Assembly: GCF_029873635.1 (NCBI RefSeq)
Contig: NC_080428.1
Location: 64,351,957-64,415,956, forward strand
Direction of reading: 5' to 3'
Length of the DNA: 64,000 nucleotides
From: Malania oleifera
Taxonomy: Eukaryota > Streptophyta > Magnoliopsida > Santalales > Ximeniaceae
Made by a program: the position numbers and the translations under genes. The number at the start of each line of letters is the position of its first letter. The stretch's first letter is position 1. Below, one piece after another: positions 52,338 to 63,250 of the stretch. A model generated the notes under the pieces. It was not told the DNA's origin. It was given only the letters and a program-made list of their open reading frames with translations, and ran no database searches.

Positions 52338-54339
52338 TGTATTCTCAAGAGGGGGGTGAATTGGGTATTTAAAATTTTCTTCCTAGTTCAATTCAAATTC
52401 CAGTATAAGTATTACACAAACTTAGGGTCTTTCTATATAATATATTAAAACAATCAAACGTAAACATTCAAGTGCTGAGATTTAAATGCGGCAATTATAA
52501 GCAGGCACAAGAAATGTTATTGGGGTTCAGCCAACAATGCCTACGTCCTTACCTCAAGCTCTCAAATAAGAGGATTCCACTAAGGCTCACTTAACGGGTG
52601 GAGCGACATCTAATAAAATCAGGTCAAATTCATAGGCTTGACCTCAACCTTTACACACTTTCCTTGCGGACCAGAGAATGCCCTAACAACTTATCCTTAC
52701 GAGTTAGATCAAACCCCCCCAGGCCACGCCTGGAATACAACAGGTAATCGAAATTTGTGTACAAACAAATATGCTTCTAATACAAGCATATATGTACCAA
52801 TACGCACAATGTAATCAATGCACTCACAAATGATAGGATATTAAGCCCAAGTGAGACTTTGTTAACTAATGTGTTAACTCTCAACAATATGTGTGTCAAT
52901 GTGTATACGTGAGAGTGAGACTTTTGATATCAAGATAATATGCTTGTAGTGTGAACAGTCAACAAGTCTCTACAACCCTAAACACATATCACAATAATAT
53001 TTTTCAAATGTAAAACACAATAGATATTAGGGTTTAAACTTGCTAAAAATATCTTTGTCAAAACACAAAGCAAGCTTATGAGCCTTGCAATAAGGGTGCA
53101 AGATCTTAAGCCAAGTAAGAGTTTTTCCCAAACCAATATTTATGAGTGAAATATTATAGGAAAAACCTTAAGCTACTCTCCAAAAATCAATACACAATCA
53201 AATGCAAGTGAAGGAGAGTTTAAGCTTGTAAGATGAAAGATTTTCCCCAAGAAATAGTTTTTGCAATAAAAAATAAGTTGGGGCAACTTTGATTAACTAG
53301 AGGTAAAAAATATTTGAGAGAAAATATTTGCTAATCAAAGTTGCTAATCAAAGCAAAAAGGGGGTATTTATAGTTTTTCAACAAAATATGACCGTTGGGG
53401 ACAAATTAGGAATTTTGGAAATGTTTTAATTGAGTTTAAACCCTAATTACCTCGGTAAAAAATTGGCAACCTGAGAGGTTCAATTTGCTGACCTTTAGGG
53501 TCGATCGACCGAACAAACTCGGAGAATTTGAATTGAAATTTAGGTTTGGTTTGCCGAAGGCAATGGTTGATCGGCCAAGTAAGGCGAAAATCCAAACCTT
53601 CGAGGTTTGGTCACCTGTCCTCAAGTTTGGTTTGTCAGATCATAAGGTTCAGTCGCCCGGGGCCTTTTTGAACTACAAGTTCGATCACCCGAGAATAGTG
53701 AAAAAGCCAGTGACCAGGGTTCGGTCGACTAAGGAAGCTACGTTCATTTTGGTTTGGTTGCCCGAGGCATGGTCAATGTTGACCTCCATCCATTTTAGTC
53801 GATCGAGGCATTTTATATTGCCAAGGTTCGGTCATTCAAAACATCACAAAAATTGCCTTTATGTCCTATTTGGTCTCTTATGCAATTTCAACCCTGTTGA
53901 AAAAGCACGTGGCATTCAAGTGTAAGGGTCATGATTTCTATTGTCATTCAATGGGCTAGGCTTTTCAATTAAACCCAAAAAAGCTAATGTCGGTAGACCA
54001 AAGTTTGCCCTAAGGTCAAACTATAGCCTTTGATTCCCTACGGTCAATCTATGGTCTTTTCTGAGCATATAACCATATCATGCAGATGCATGCATTATTA
54101 CAAACCAAATAATAAAAATTAAATACAATTACAAAAGAAACATTATGTCTTCTTCTTCTCCTTTGCTTTTTGACATTATGGAATACACTAGATTTGAGCT
54201 TTAAGTCCTGTCTTGGCTTCCATGTTCTCTTGATCTTGTGTGTGACTTGAATTATAACTGTTCACGCACTGAAACACACACATAAGAGACACTTGTGTTT
54301 GTAAGCATCAAAACAGATATCAGATTCAAAAAGCCAACA
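52338..54339 (-). repeat. Probable Sirevirus-type solo LTR
   Basis: On the plus strand it runs TGTATTCTCAAGAGG to AAAAGCCAACA. On the minus strand this gives TGTTGGCTTTT... to ...CACCCCCCTCTTGAGAATACA; the CACCCCCCTCTTG element also occurs in the Cop-A LTR stub. A minus-strand TATAAATAC lies at about 53377-53369, and upstream of it (53480-53850) are about ten degenerate copies of TTCGGTCGACCGAGG. No primer site or coding sequence follows. No matching target duplication, so at least one flank is rearranged. Confidence 0.6.
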
Positions 54340-54532
54340 TGAATGTGAATCAAAAAAATGGTAATGGAATTAAATGAATATAGGAATTGTCCTATCTCTA
54401 CCTTTGCTCTCTTATCATTAGCCTTACTCCCATAAAATCTGATGAAGTGTAGAAAGAGATTAGGGTGAAGCAAGAGAAATGATTTCTTCGAGTGTTCTTT
54501 TCGATTAATATATATATCATGAACGATCTCGA
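54340..54532 (+). repeat. Cop-B family LTR fragment
   Basis: Matches 32849 to about 33035 of the Cop-B LTR in the same orientation, including CTTATCATTAGCC and the ATCATGAACGATC end. It is cut on the left by the solo LTR and on the right by Gyp-7a. Confidence 0.8.
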
Positions 54533-56675
54533 TGTAGAAACCTGAACCTGAAAAAAATAAAGAAAATAAATAAGAAAATAAGTAAGGAAATTTTTAAAGG
54601 GCAAACAACAGGATTCGTCGACGAACTCCCTGTTTTCGTTGACAAAGTCCCTTCTGCAATTTTGTCGACGAAGTTCAAGCGTCGTCGACAAAGAAATGTC
54701 GAGAGAAATTTTAGGCTTCGCCTTCATCAAGGAACCCATTCTTTCATTGACGAACTTCCTTCTACAGTTCATCGACGAAGGCACCAATTTGTTGATGAAG
54801 TTGGCCGAGTCAACGACCTATAAATATATATTTTAGTTTTTTAAGGGTTAAGAAATCATAATCTCTCTCTCTCTCTCTCTCTAACCGACGCCCTTCACTC
54901 TCTCTCTACAATTCTTTGTCGTTCATCGCCAGATTCGACGATCGGAAGTTACCACAAGGATCTAGGGGAAGTTCTCTACAAGTCTAGCGGCTTAGATTTT
55001 TCAACGGGGTCTTTCTAGGCACCACTCCAAAACCAAGGTAAGTAGGTATTTTGGAGTTTTTTTTTTTTTGTTGATTTGAAGTATTGGGAGCCTAGGGAAT
55101 GTTTAATGAAAAGTATTTTGTGGGTGGGGATGATTAATTCAGGGAAAATGTATTTCAGGGTTTTGAGCTTTGAACGCCTTACGGCGTGGATATAAGGTTT
55201 CAAAAGGTTTTCTAGTAAGCCAGGTAAGGGGATTAAGTTAAGTCAGAATTTTACTAAAATGGAACCGATTAAAATGCTATATATGTATATTTATGTTTTC
55301 AGTTGTTATTTCTAAAACCAACCGTTCAAAATGGAATTTTCAAACCTATGATATATGATATGGTATTTTGAGTAAAAATGAACGGTGGAAAGTTTGGTTT
55401 GATGTTATAAATGGGATATACTGTATACTAAAAATTGTATGGAAGATGGATATATTTTGGGGTTATTATATAACCGAGTTTATGGAACCGTTTGTGAAAT
55501 ACTAGAACTGCTTGTGAAATACTGGAACTGTTTGTGAAAACACAAGGAGTTTTTTATGATGGCCGTGAGGGCCGGGATTTGATATAACGTCTATGAGTTG
55601 AGTTTTATATGACTGTCACAAGGGCCGAGATTTGATATAGTGGCTGTGAACCGAGAGGTATATGACAGCCGGGGGCCGAGTTTTATAACATGACAAATTT
55701 TATATGAAATGAGTGGAAATACAATTTTTATTACTTAAATTACATGATATGTTTTAGGAACCCTGAGGACCCGTTATGTTATGAGTACGGTCTCGTTGCT
55801 AGAGATTCAGTATTTGGCCATGTGCGCCCACACTGTTCTAGATGAAAGTGTAGGGTGGTCTCAGCCGATTAGCCTCAGTAGAGGATGTACCTTCGCTGGA
55901 AGTCTGGACTTTCAAGATGTGGTAGGGCAATTGGAATCCTACAAGCAAGTTATGGATGTCTGCATAGTCGGAGTTAGATGTAGACCTATGATTTGACTTT
56001 GTCTGGGTTGATCACCCCAGGCTTATTCCAACCTTCAGGCCGCACAACCCGTACCATGGAGGAAGTAAAGGGTGTTTAGTCGTAGGGGAGTATCTTTTAT
56101 GCATATCTATAGATTTATGTAACTAATACTATTTATTTACTAAACTGTTTATACCATGGAAACGAGATGAATATTTTCAATAGGTATAAAGTGAGCACAA
56201 TGTATAAATGCTATTTTCAGTTAAATGAAGGATGGATATTTTCTATAAACACTTAATGCATGTTGACCACACATTGATGTTAGCTTAATCTTACTTACTG
56301 AGAAGTGTCTAATCCCAATATTCAAATCATATTTTCAAGAAATATCAGGGATCGTGGTTAGCAAGATAAGGGGCTGGAAGTTAGAATAGTCTCTTTTGTG
56401 AGTATCTGTATGAACTCTGGTGTATGTAAGTTATGTTGTAAGTCTTTGGACTTGTATTATGGTTGTATGGATTGAGTTAGTTGTCCTTTTTTGGTCAAGT
56501 TGTAATATGGATGTTTGGAAACCTTTATGTATAAAGGAAATTTAGAACTCGGGTAATGTATGTTTGGAGAATGTTTCATTATTCCCGCTACATTTATTTA
56601 TGATGATGTGGTATCAAGTACACAGACATCACTAAAGTAGCACCTTGGGCCCACGTGGCGGGTTGGGGCGTTACA
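54533..56675 (+). repeat. Gyp-7a LTR
   Basis: TGTAGAAACC...GGGCGTTACA, 2143 bp, followed by a primer-site sequence. Seven CGTCGACGAA-type motifs lie at 54606-54800, TATAAATA at 54819 and (CT)n at 54862. Donor-like CCAAGGTAAGT is at 55033 and CCAGGTAAGG at 55221. A four-fold repeat of GGGCCGAG/GATTTGATATA phrases lies at 55560-55690, and the CTTACTGAGAAGTG block at 56294. It is a complete LTR. Confidence 0.85.
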
Positions 56676-56894
56676 AAATGGTATCAGAGAAATTACCCAG
56701 CTGAAATTGTGATAAGATTCACATCGCCTAGGTTTGGAAATGTGGGTTCGCAATAAGGACGTTGCGTTCTGTAAGTGGAGGAGAATATGATACCCCGTGG
56801 AAGAAAGGCTTAAAAAGGATTTGATGTTACTACCCATACCAATAAGGTGCACATTTCTTTTTAGGAGTCTTCCCATACGAACTCCACGGTTAAG
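56676..56894 (+). other. Short interior between Gyp-7a and Gyp-7b LTRs
   Basis: Opens AAATGGTATCAGAGA, a Met-tRNA primer site (56679-56690) with one mismatch at its end. No gag, and no typical AGGAGGGGAGA polypurine tract before the next LTR. It may be the start of a gypsy leader cut by the next insertion, or a strongly reduced interior. Confidence 0.65.
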
Positions 56895-58640
56895 TGTAGA
56901 GACCCGAATTCGGGAAATAAAGAAATATATGAGAAAAGAAGGAAAGGAAAAATATCCCTGTGTTCATCGACGAAGGCCCTTATGTGGTTCATCGCTGAAA
57001 TTCAGAACTTTGTCGACAAAGAGATCCAGAACATTCGGAAAATATCAGGCTTAGGGTTCATCGATGAGGTCCTTCGTTTGTCGACGAACGACCTTTAGTG
57101 GTTCGTCGACGAAGATGCCATTTGTCGACAAATTTGACCGGGTTAAGGGATCTCTAAATAGAAATTTTGTTTGCTTCTTCATTAAGAAATATAATTTCTC
57201 TCTCTCTCTCTCTTTAACCCGCACCCATGCTTTCTCTCTCTCTCTTTCTGCGATTTCTCGTCGCTCGTTGACAGATTTGATGATCAGAAGTTATTACGAG
57301 GTTCTAGAGGAGATTCTCTACAAGTCTAGCAGAATAGATCTTTGATCTGAGCTTTTTGGGCGTTACTCCAAAATTAGGGTAAATAGGTTATTTTAAGGTT
57401 TTATGATTGTTGTGAACAATAGGAAGGCCTAGGAAAATGATTAATGGTTGCTGATCTAGAGTTTGTGTTGATTTATTTGGGAAAAATGTGGTTTCAGGAT
57501 TTTGAACTGCAAACACCGTAGGGCGTGGAGCTTGGGGTTTCCAGTGGGTTATCTTGTAAGCTAGGTAAGGGGATTTGTCTTACATCAGTTACTTTTGAAA
57601 TTTGAACCGGTTAAACTGTATTTTATGGTTTTGGAAAAATTAGGGTTTTGGGGTATGATCTCTATTTTTCTTTAAACTTATATATTTTTATTATATTAAG
57701 AGTTGGAGATGCTCGAAACCTTGTTTTATGCAAATTGTAGTTTTATAAACCGTTTATTATATTATAGCATATTTAATCAAATGAGTGTGACATAAGATGG
57801 TAAATGTGAATGAACTGAATTGGTGAAATATTTGTATAAGATATGGGAACTAGAGTTCCAACTTGTTTTCAAGAACTATGGAAAACGGGATGCCGGTGTA
57901 AGACCAACGGCTATGAATGCCTAGTAAAGCCAATGAATGAATGAGTTTGTGAAAAATATTGGAATTGCTTAAATGTTTTATGGAATGAAAACAGGTTACT
58001 GTTCTTTCGTTATAAATTGTATATATGATGTATGAACCACCTGAGAAACTGGTTACTATGAGAACATGGTACCGTTGCTAGTGGGTGATACAGTGCAACC
58101 ACACTTATTGGTAAGGGTGGGTATTTGAAAAGTCGATTAGTCACTGGCCCTGGTGTTTGATCCAGGGTGGGATTGACCGTAACATTGAAGTGATTAGACT
58201 GGTGAGCCACCAGAGTTAGATCAGGTCTACGGACCACAAAACCTGTACCATAAGGGAAGTAAATGGTGTGTATGTGGTGTTCCTAGGCAGGGATGAGTTC
58301 GATATGCATATACATGATTAAAAAATAAAATGGGAGGAGTTATAGTTTTGAGTATCGAGCCGAGGGATTTTATAGTGTATGGGCCTGTAGCCTACCCCAA
58401 TCTCAGGAACTCTCACTGGTAATGAGCCACACTATCTTTAGCAAGAATTATATATGTATCTTCTATATTACAAGGTTGAGAATGTTTTAAATGCATAATT
58501 CATTTCAGTTAAACTTACTATTGTTTTCTGTTGGAATAAACTCATATGATCAGACATTGATGTAATCTGATCCACCTTACTGAGAAGTGTTTCACCCTAA
58601 TTTACAATTTTTATTTCAGGTCTTATAGAAAATCAGACCT
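56895..58640 (+). repeat. Gyp-7b LTR, right end truncated
   Basis: TGTAGAGACCCG...; related to Gyp-7a in layout but clearly diverged. Seven GTCGAC-type motifs lie at 56968-57132, then a degenerate TATA (CTCTAAATAG) at 57153, (CT)n at 57196, donor-like CTAGGTAAGG at 57561 and the CTTACTGAGAAGTG block at 58576. It ends without a CA terminus at about 58640, where Gyp-8 LTR sequence takes over. Confidence 0.75.
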
Positions 58641-58659
58641 AGCATTCGACCTGCTTAAT

Positions 58660-60081
58660 TTCCATATTTTTTTATATAATAATAAAATCAATATCACATA
58701 TTCCAGCTCAGCAGATCATAATCCACCTAGACCCGTGGGTATCAAGGATACATCATAACACAAAACAGAAGCCTAAGCAGCAGGAAACATACAATCACAG
58801 TATTATAAATACGGAAACATCCATCACATTACTATAAATACCAGAGTCACTATATCCACTGTATTTCAGTATATACATCCTAAAAACAAAATCTAGGGAC
58901 ATTTCCCACAAAATCCAACTGTTCCTACTACAACTTACCCTTTAAAGAGGACAGATAAACAACACTAGATTAACGGGGCTTTTCCCGCTCTTCTATCAGG
59001 GGCTCCTGAAAATTTTATAGAATTTTGGGGTGAGATACCTCTCAGTAAGGGAAATAAACTAATAACAGTGTGTGGCAACATGAGTATTCCATGTTATACA
59101 TATACCATACATAACATATTCAGTAACTGTTTGTCAAATCTGGGGAAACATATATATATATATATATATATATCAAAACATGGCATAATATACTGCATTT
59201 TCATAAACATATCTCATCTCATATAATAGTAATAACACAAAAACATTCCTGGTAGGTTAGCTGGCTGTTGTAATGTTTTACCCCCACATGACTGGGTTGT
59301 GTGGCCCGTAGGCGGGACCTGACAATGGTTGGCCGACCACTGCCAAGTCAAAAGTGCAGTCTGTAAGTCTGATATGTCTGCCAGACCTGGTCCGTACACT
59401 AGGGGCGCTCACACACTTCTTAAAAACCACATCGATCATCCAATCTCACACCACTCCGTACAGCAGCGTTAACACAAATATCATGATCACGAAGACCATG
59501 GACACATAGCAACGGTACCGTGCAAGTGCTAGCCTAGACCAAGCCAACCAGGTTTTGATATTATATAACATATACTGAAATCGTGATACATGGATATCTC
59601 ATATCATTAATTTCACATCAATCATATCATTTTGCATATATACGTATATCATGAAAAATCCTCGAGCCGTACGCCGGTATTTCACATTTTATCATAACTC
59701 GGCCCGTACACCGGCAAATCATAGCACAACCCATACGCTGGCAAATTATTTCCATAGCTCGACCCATACACCGGTAAACATATCCATAACTCGGCCCGTA
59801 CGCTGGTAATCATACACATAGCTTGGCATGTACGCTGGAAAATCATACACATAGCTTGGCCCATATGCCGGTAAATCATACACATAACTCGTCCCGTACG
59901 CCGACAAATCATATATAAAAATCTCGGCCCGTACGCCGGTTTTCCATTAAAAAAATTTGTATCATTAAAACATTTCCAAAAAAACAGTATTTCAAAGCAA
60001 TTTCTACTCATGCCACACTAACAGATTTTTTGCATATTCAATATACGATCATTTTCAACAGTATTTTCCCAAATATAAATC

Positions 60082-60115
<34 letters not shown>

Positions 60116-60912
60116 TGTCCTAAAATCAAATGCGATATACATATACATACATTTTCTCAAAAAGATTAGCTTAGTTTATCCCCCTACCTGATTCTTGAAA
60201 AGCCCCTAAGAAAATCTGTCATGTACCCGCACGGTTCCCTACTCAATACCCTGAAAACAACATTCCCTAGAACTAAAGTTCAGTATTTCTACGCGTATAA
60301 CACTTTCCTCAACTATCAAAAATCCAAATACTGAGTAGAAAGCCTTACCGTAGATTTGGGATGGTTTCCACCTTACTTTCACCAACGATCCGCTCCGACA
60401 GATTTGGAGAGAACTTCCCCAAGAGCATCGTGGTGGCTTCAGATTGTCGATTCGGTATAAATTTAGCTCGAAATTGATGAAAGAAAGAGAGAGAACTGAA
60501 GGGGATAGAGAGAGGAGAGAGACTTCTTAATTGGAAAGTAAAAATCGGGATTTTTGTTATTTATAGAACTAGATTCATTGACGAGCCACGTCATTCATCA
60601 ACAAATCCTTTAATAATTTAGTCGACGAAATTCAATTTTCGTTAACAAAATTCAGTCGGCTCAAAACCTCTCTCGGGATTTCTTCATCGACGAAATTCAG
60701 TCTTCGTCGACGAATTCTTTTAAACCCTCATCAACGAATCCCCTATATTCATCGACGAAGTCCTGATGCTTCCCCTCGGTTAATCCTTCCAAAGTGCAAT
60801 GTCGTCGATGAACGCAAAGTATTCGTCAACGAATCGACTTCCTCCTTCTGTTACTGTCTCCATTTTCCTTCTTCTTTATTATTTAAATCTCATTATTATT
60901 CGGGTCGTTACA
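58660..60912 (-). repeat. Gyp-8 3' LTR (left end approximate)
   Basis: On the plus strand it ends CGGGTCGTTACA at 60912 beside the polypurine tract. The minus-strand U3 has about ten GTCGAC/GTCAACGAA motifs at 60575-60835, then TATAAATA at 60565-60558. Donor-like ACGGTAAGG lies near 60350. About nine tandem units of roughly 36 bp lie at 59655-59950, and the CTTACTGAGAGGT...CTCACCCC block at 59049-59027. (TA)n at 59152-59173 and 60088-60115. Confidence 0.82.
59655..59950 (-). repeat. Tandem repeat in Gyp-8 LTR, about nine units of roughly 36 bp
   Basis: On the minus strand each unit reads approximately GGCGTACGGGCCGAG followed by an AT-rich spacer such as TTATGTGTATGATTTACC. Units differ mainly by CpG-to-TpG or CpA changes. 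The long minus-strand ORF across it is a by-product of the repeat. Confidence 0.8.
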
Positions 60913-61165
60913 TTCGCCCCTCCTTATAAAATTTTGTCCTCAAAATTTACTATTCACGTAACTCGTTATCCCTTAACAAGAAAAGGGTCTATTCATTTTA
61001 TTACTTACCTTCACTTATGGCGGAGAAATATCGTGGTTACATTCTGAGTCCTGGGAGATTACATATACAAAAGAAAAATTCTCTCAAAACTAAAATGCTA
61101 CACTAATTACACCATTACATGTACCTGCAAAAGAAATATTACTTAACTACTTACATTTTACCCAA
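60913..61165 (-). other. Gyp-8 polypurine tract and 3' untranslated region
   Basis: Minus strand AATTTTGAGGACAAAATTT, then AAGGAGGGGCGAA against the LTR. The conserved CCATAAGTGAAGGTAA phrase is near 61005-61020. Confidence 0.8.
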
Positions 61166-62660
61166 TCAAACTTCTTGGAATAGATGTGGATACCTCTGCC
61201 TCATCTGCTCCTCAGATTCCCAAGAAGCCTCTTCAATAGCATGATTCCTCCACAAATTTTTTACCTGGGGAATCTTCTTGTTACGTAGTTCCTGTACTTT
61301 CCTATCCAGAATCTGTATAGGTACCTCCTCATACACCAGTGAATCACTAAGCTCTAATTCATCATAACTGATGATATGAGAAGGATCTGAGATGTATTTC
61401 CTCAATATAGCAACATGGAATACGTCGTGGATCCTAGACAACACAGGTGGCAAAGTTAGCCGATAGCCGATAGGCTACCGGTCCCACTTTATCTAGAATC
61501 TCAAATGGACCGATAAACCTAGGACTAAATTTACCCTTCTTCTCAAATCGCATAACCCCTTTAAACTGAGCTATCTTCAAAAACACATGATTACCCACAT
61601 CAAATTCTAGATTCCTGCGGCAATTATTAGCATAACTTTTCTGTCGGCTCTGAGTTGCACTGATCCTGTCTCTAACAAGCCGAACCTTATCACACGCTTG
61701 CTGCATAAGCTCTAGCCCCACTACTCACCGCTCACCCACTTTTTCCCAAAACAAAAGAGATCGACATCTCCTACCGTATAGTGCTTCAAATGATGTCATG
61801 TCAATACTAGACTGATAACTATTATTATACGCAAATTCTACTAGTGGCATGAACTGAGTCTAACTACCCTCAAAATCCAATATGCACACACGAAGCGTAT
61901 CCTCTATTGTCTATATCGTCCTCTTAGTCTGCCCATTTGACTACGGATGGAATGCCGTGCTAAATGACAACTGAGACCCTAGTGCTTCTTGTAGACTCTT
62001 CTAAAAACGTGATGTAAAACGCGGGTCTCGATCTGACATAATCGATACCGGCACCTCATAAGAACGAACTATCTCCTGAATGTAGATCTCCGCTAAACGG
62101 TTGAGGGAGTAGCTGATCTTGATAGGTATAAAGTGGGCAGTCTTAGTCAAACGGTCAACAATCACCCAGATGGCATTCTGGCCATGTAATGTTGTCGGTA
62201 GTCCTGACACGAAGTCCATAGATATATGATCCCACTTCCACTCTGGGATAAATAATGGCTGCAATTGCCTTGCCGGCCTCTAGTGCTTAGCCTTTACCTA
62301 CTGGCACGTCAAACACTAGGCTACAAACTCGGCAATCTCTCTCTTCATACCACTCCACCAGTATGACTCTCGCAGATCTCTGTACATTTTCGTACTGCCA
62401 GGATGAACTGTATACAAAGATCTGTGAGCCTCCTCTAAAATATTCTTTCTGATCTCTGTATCAGTAGGAACGCATAATCTGGAATGGAACCGCAAGGCTC
62501 CGTCATCTGCGATACTGAATTCCTCCCCTTGACCACTCTGTACTCTGTCTATCACTTCTGCTAATTCTGGGTCTTCCTTCTGGGCAGCTTTAATTCTTTC
62601 TTGCAGAGTAGGCTGTACTACTAGGCCGGCAATACACATTATAGGATCACTCTCCACCAA
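61166..62660 (-). pseudogene. pol: Gyp-8 integrase with chromodomain-like tail
   Basis: From the right: pre-integrase and H2C2 (EEAHRSLYTVHPGSTK; the second Cys pair lies across a stop near 62315). The core follows: ISMDFVSGLP and VSIMSDRDPRFTS with both Asp residues intact. The catalytic Glu is Lys in GQTKRTI (AAG at 61925-61923). Stops are scattered between 62000 and 61722. Near 61450 a 7-bp duplication (CTATCGGCTATCGG on the minus strand) shifts the frame inside VAYRL. The tail resumes with [33 protein letters not shown] and IPQVKNLWRNHAIEEASWE, and ends at 61166. Confidence 0.85.
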
Positions 62661-63250
62661 TTCTATGCCGAGTCCTCCAGATCCATCAAAATCGGATACT
62701 AGATCTCCATAGCCATCAACACTGGTTCCTTGGATTTCCTACTCAACGCATCAGCTACCACATTTGCTTTCCCTAGTTGATAACTGATGGTACAATCAAA
62801 ATCCTTAATCAGCTCCAACCACCTTCTCTGCCTCATATTCAGTTCCTTCTGCGTGAAGAAGTACTTTAAGCTCTTGTGGTCAGAGAAAATCTCACACTGC
62901 TCGCCATATAGGTAATGCCTCCAAATTTTCAATGCGTGTACCACTGCAGCCAATTCAAGATTATGTGTAGGGTAGTTCTTTTCATATTCTTTCAATTGCC
63001 TGGATGCATATGCCACTACCCTATCATGCTGCATCAACACACAGTCAAGTCTCTTCAAGGACGCATCACTGTAAATGACATACCCCTCACCCCTTGATAG
63101 GATGACTAATACTGGTGTTGTGACTAATCTTTGCTTTGGTTCTTGAAAACTCTGCTCACAGCTGTCGTCCCACTCAAATCTGACATTCTTCCTAATCGGT
63201 CATGTCAAAGGTTCTGACAAAGCTGAGAATCCCTCGACGAAACAGCGGTA
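62661..63250 (-). pseudogene. pol: Gyp-8 RNase H
   Basis: Minus-strand blocks: [18 protein letters not shown] near 63060 (first Asp), [53 protein letters not shown] and [14 protein letters not shown]. The open part is 63058-62699. It joins RT through [15 protein letters not shown] linker sequence near 63160. Confidence 0.85.

Noticed and set aside
53485..53925. Plus-strand ORF of 146 codons
   Set aside because: Falls across the GTCGACC motif array of an LTR; no homology recognised and the opposite strand carries the promoter.
59682..60011. Minus-strand ORF of 109 codons with repeating Cys/Met/Ile units
   Set aside because: It is a direct translation of the 36-bp LTR tandem repeat and lies inside an LTR.
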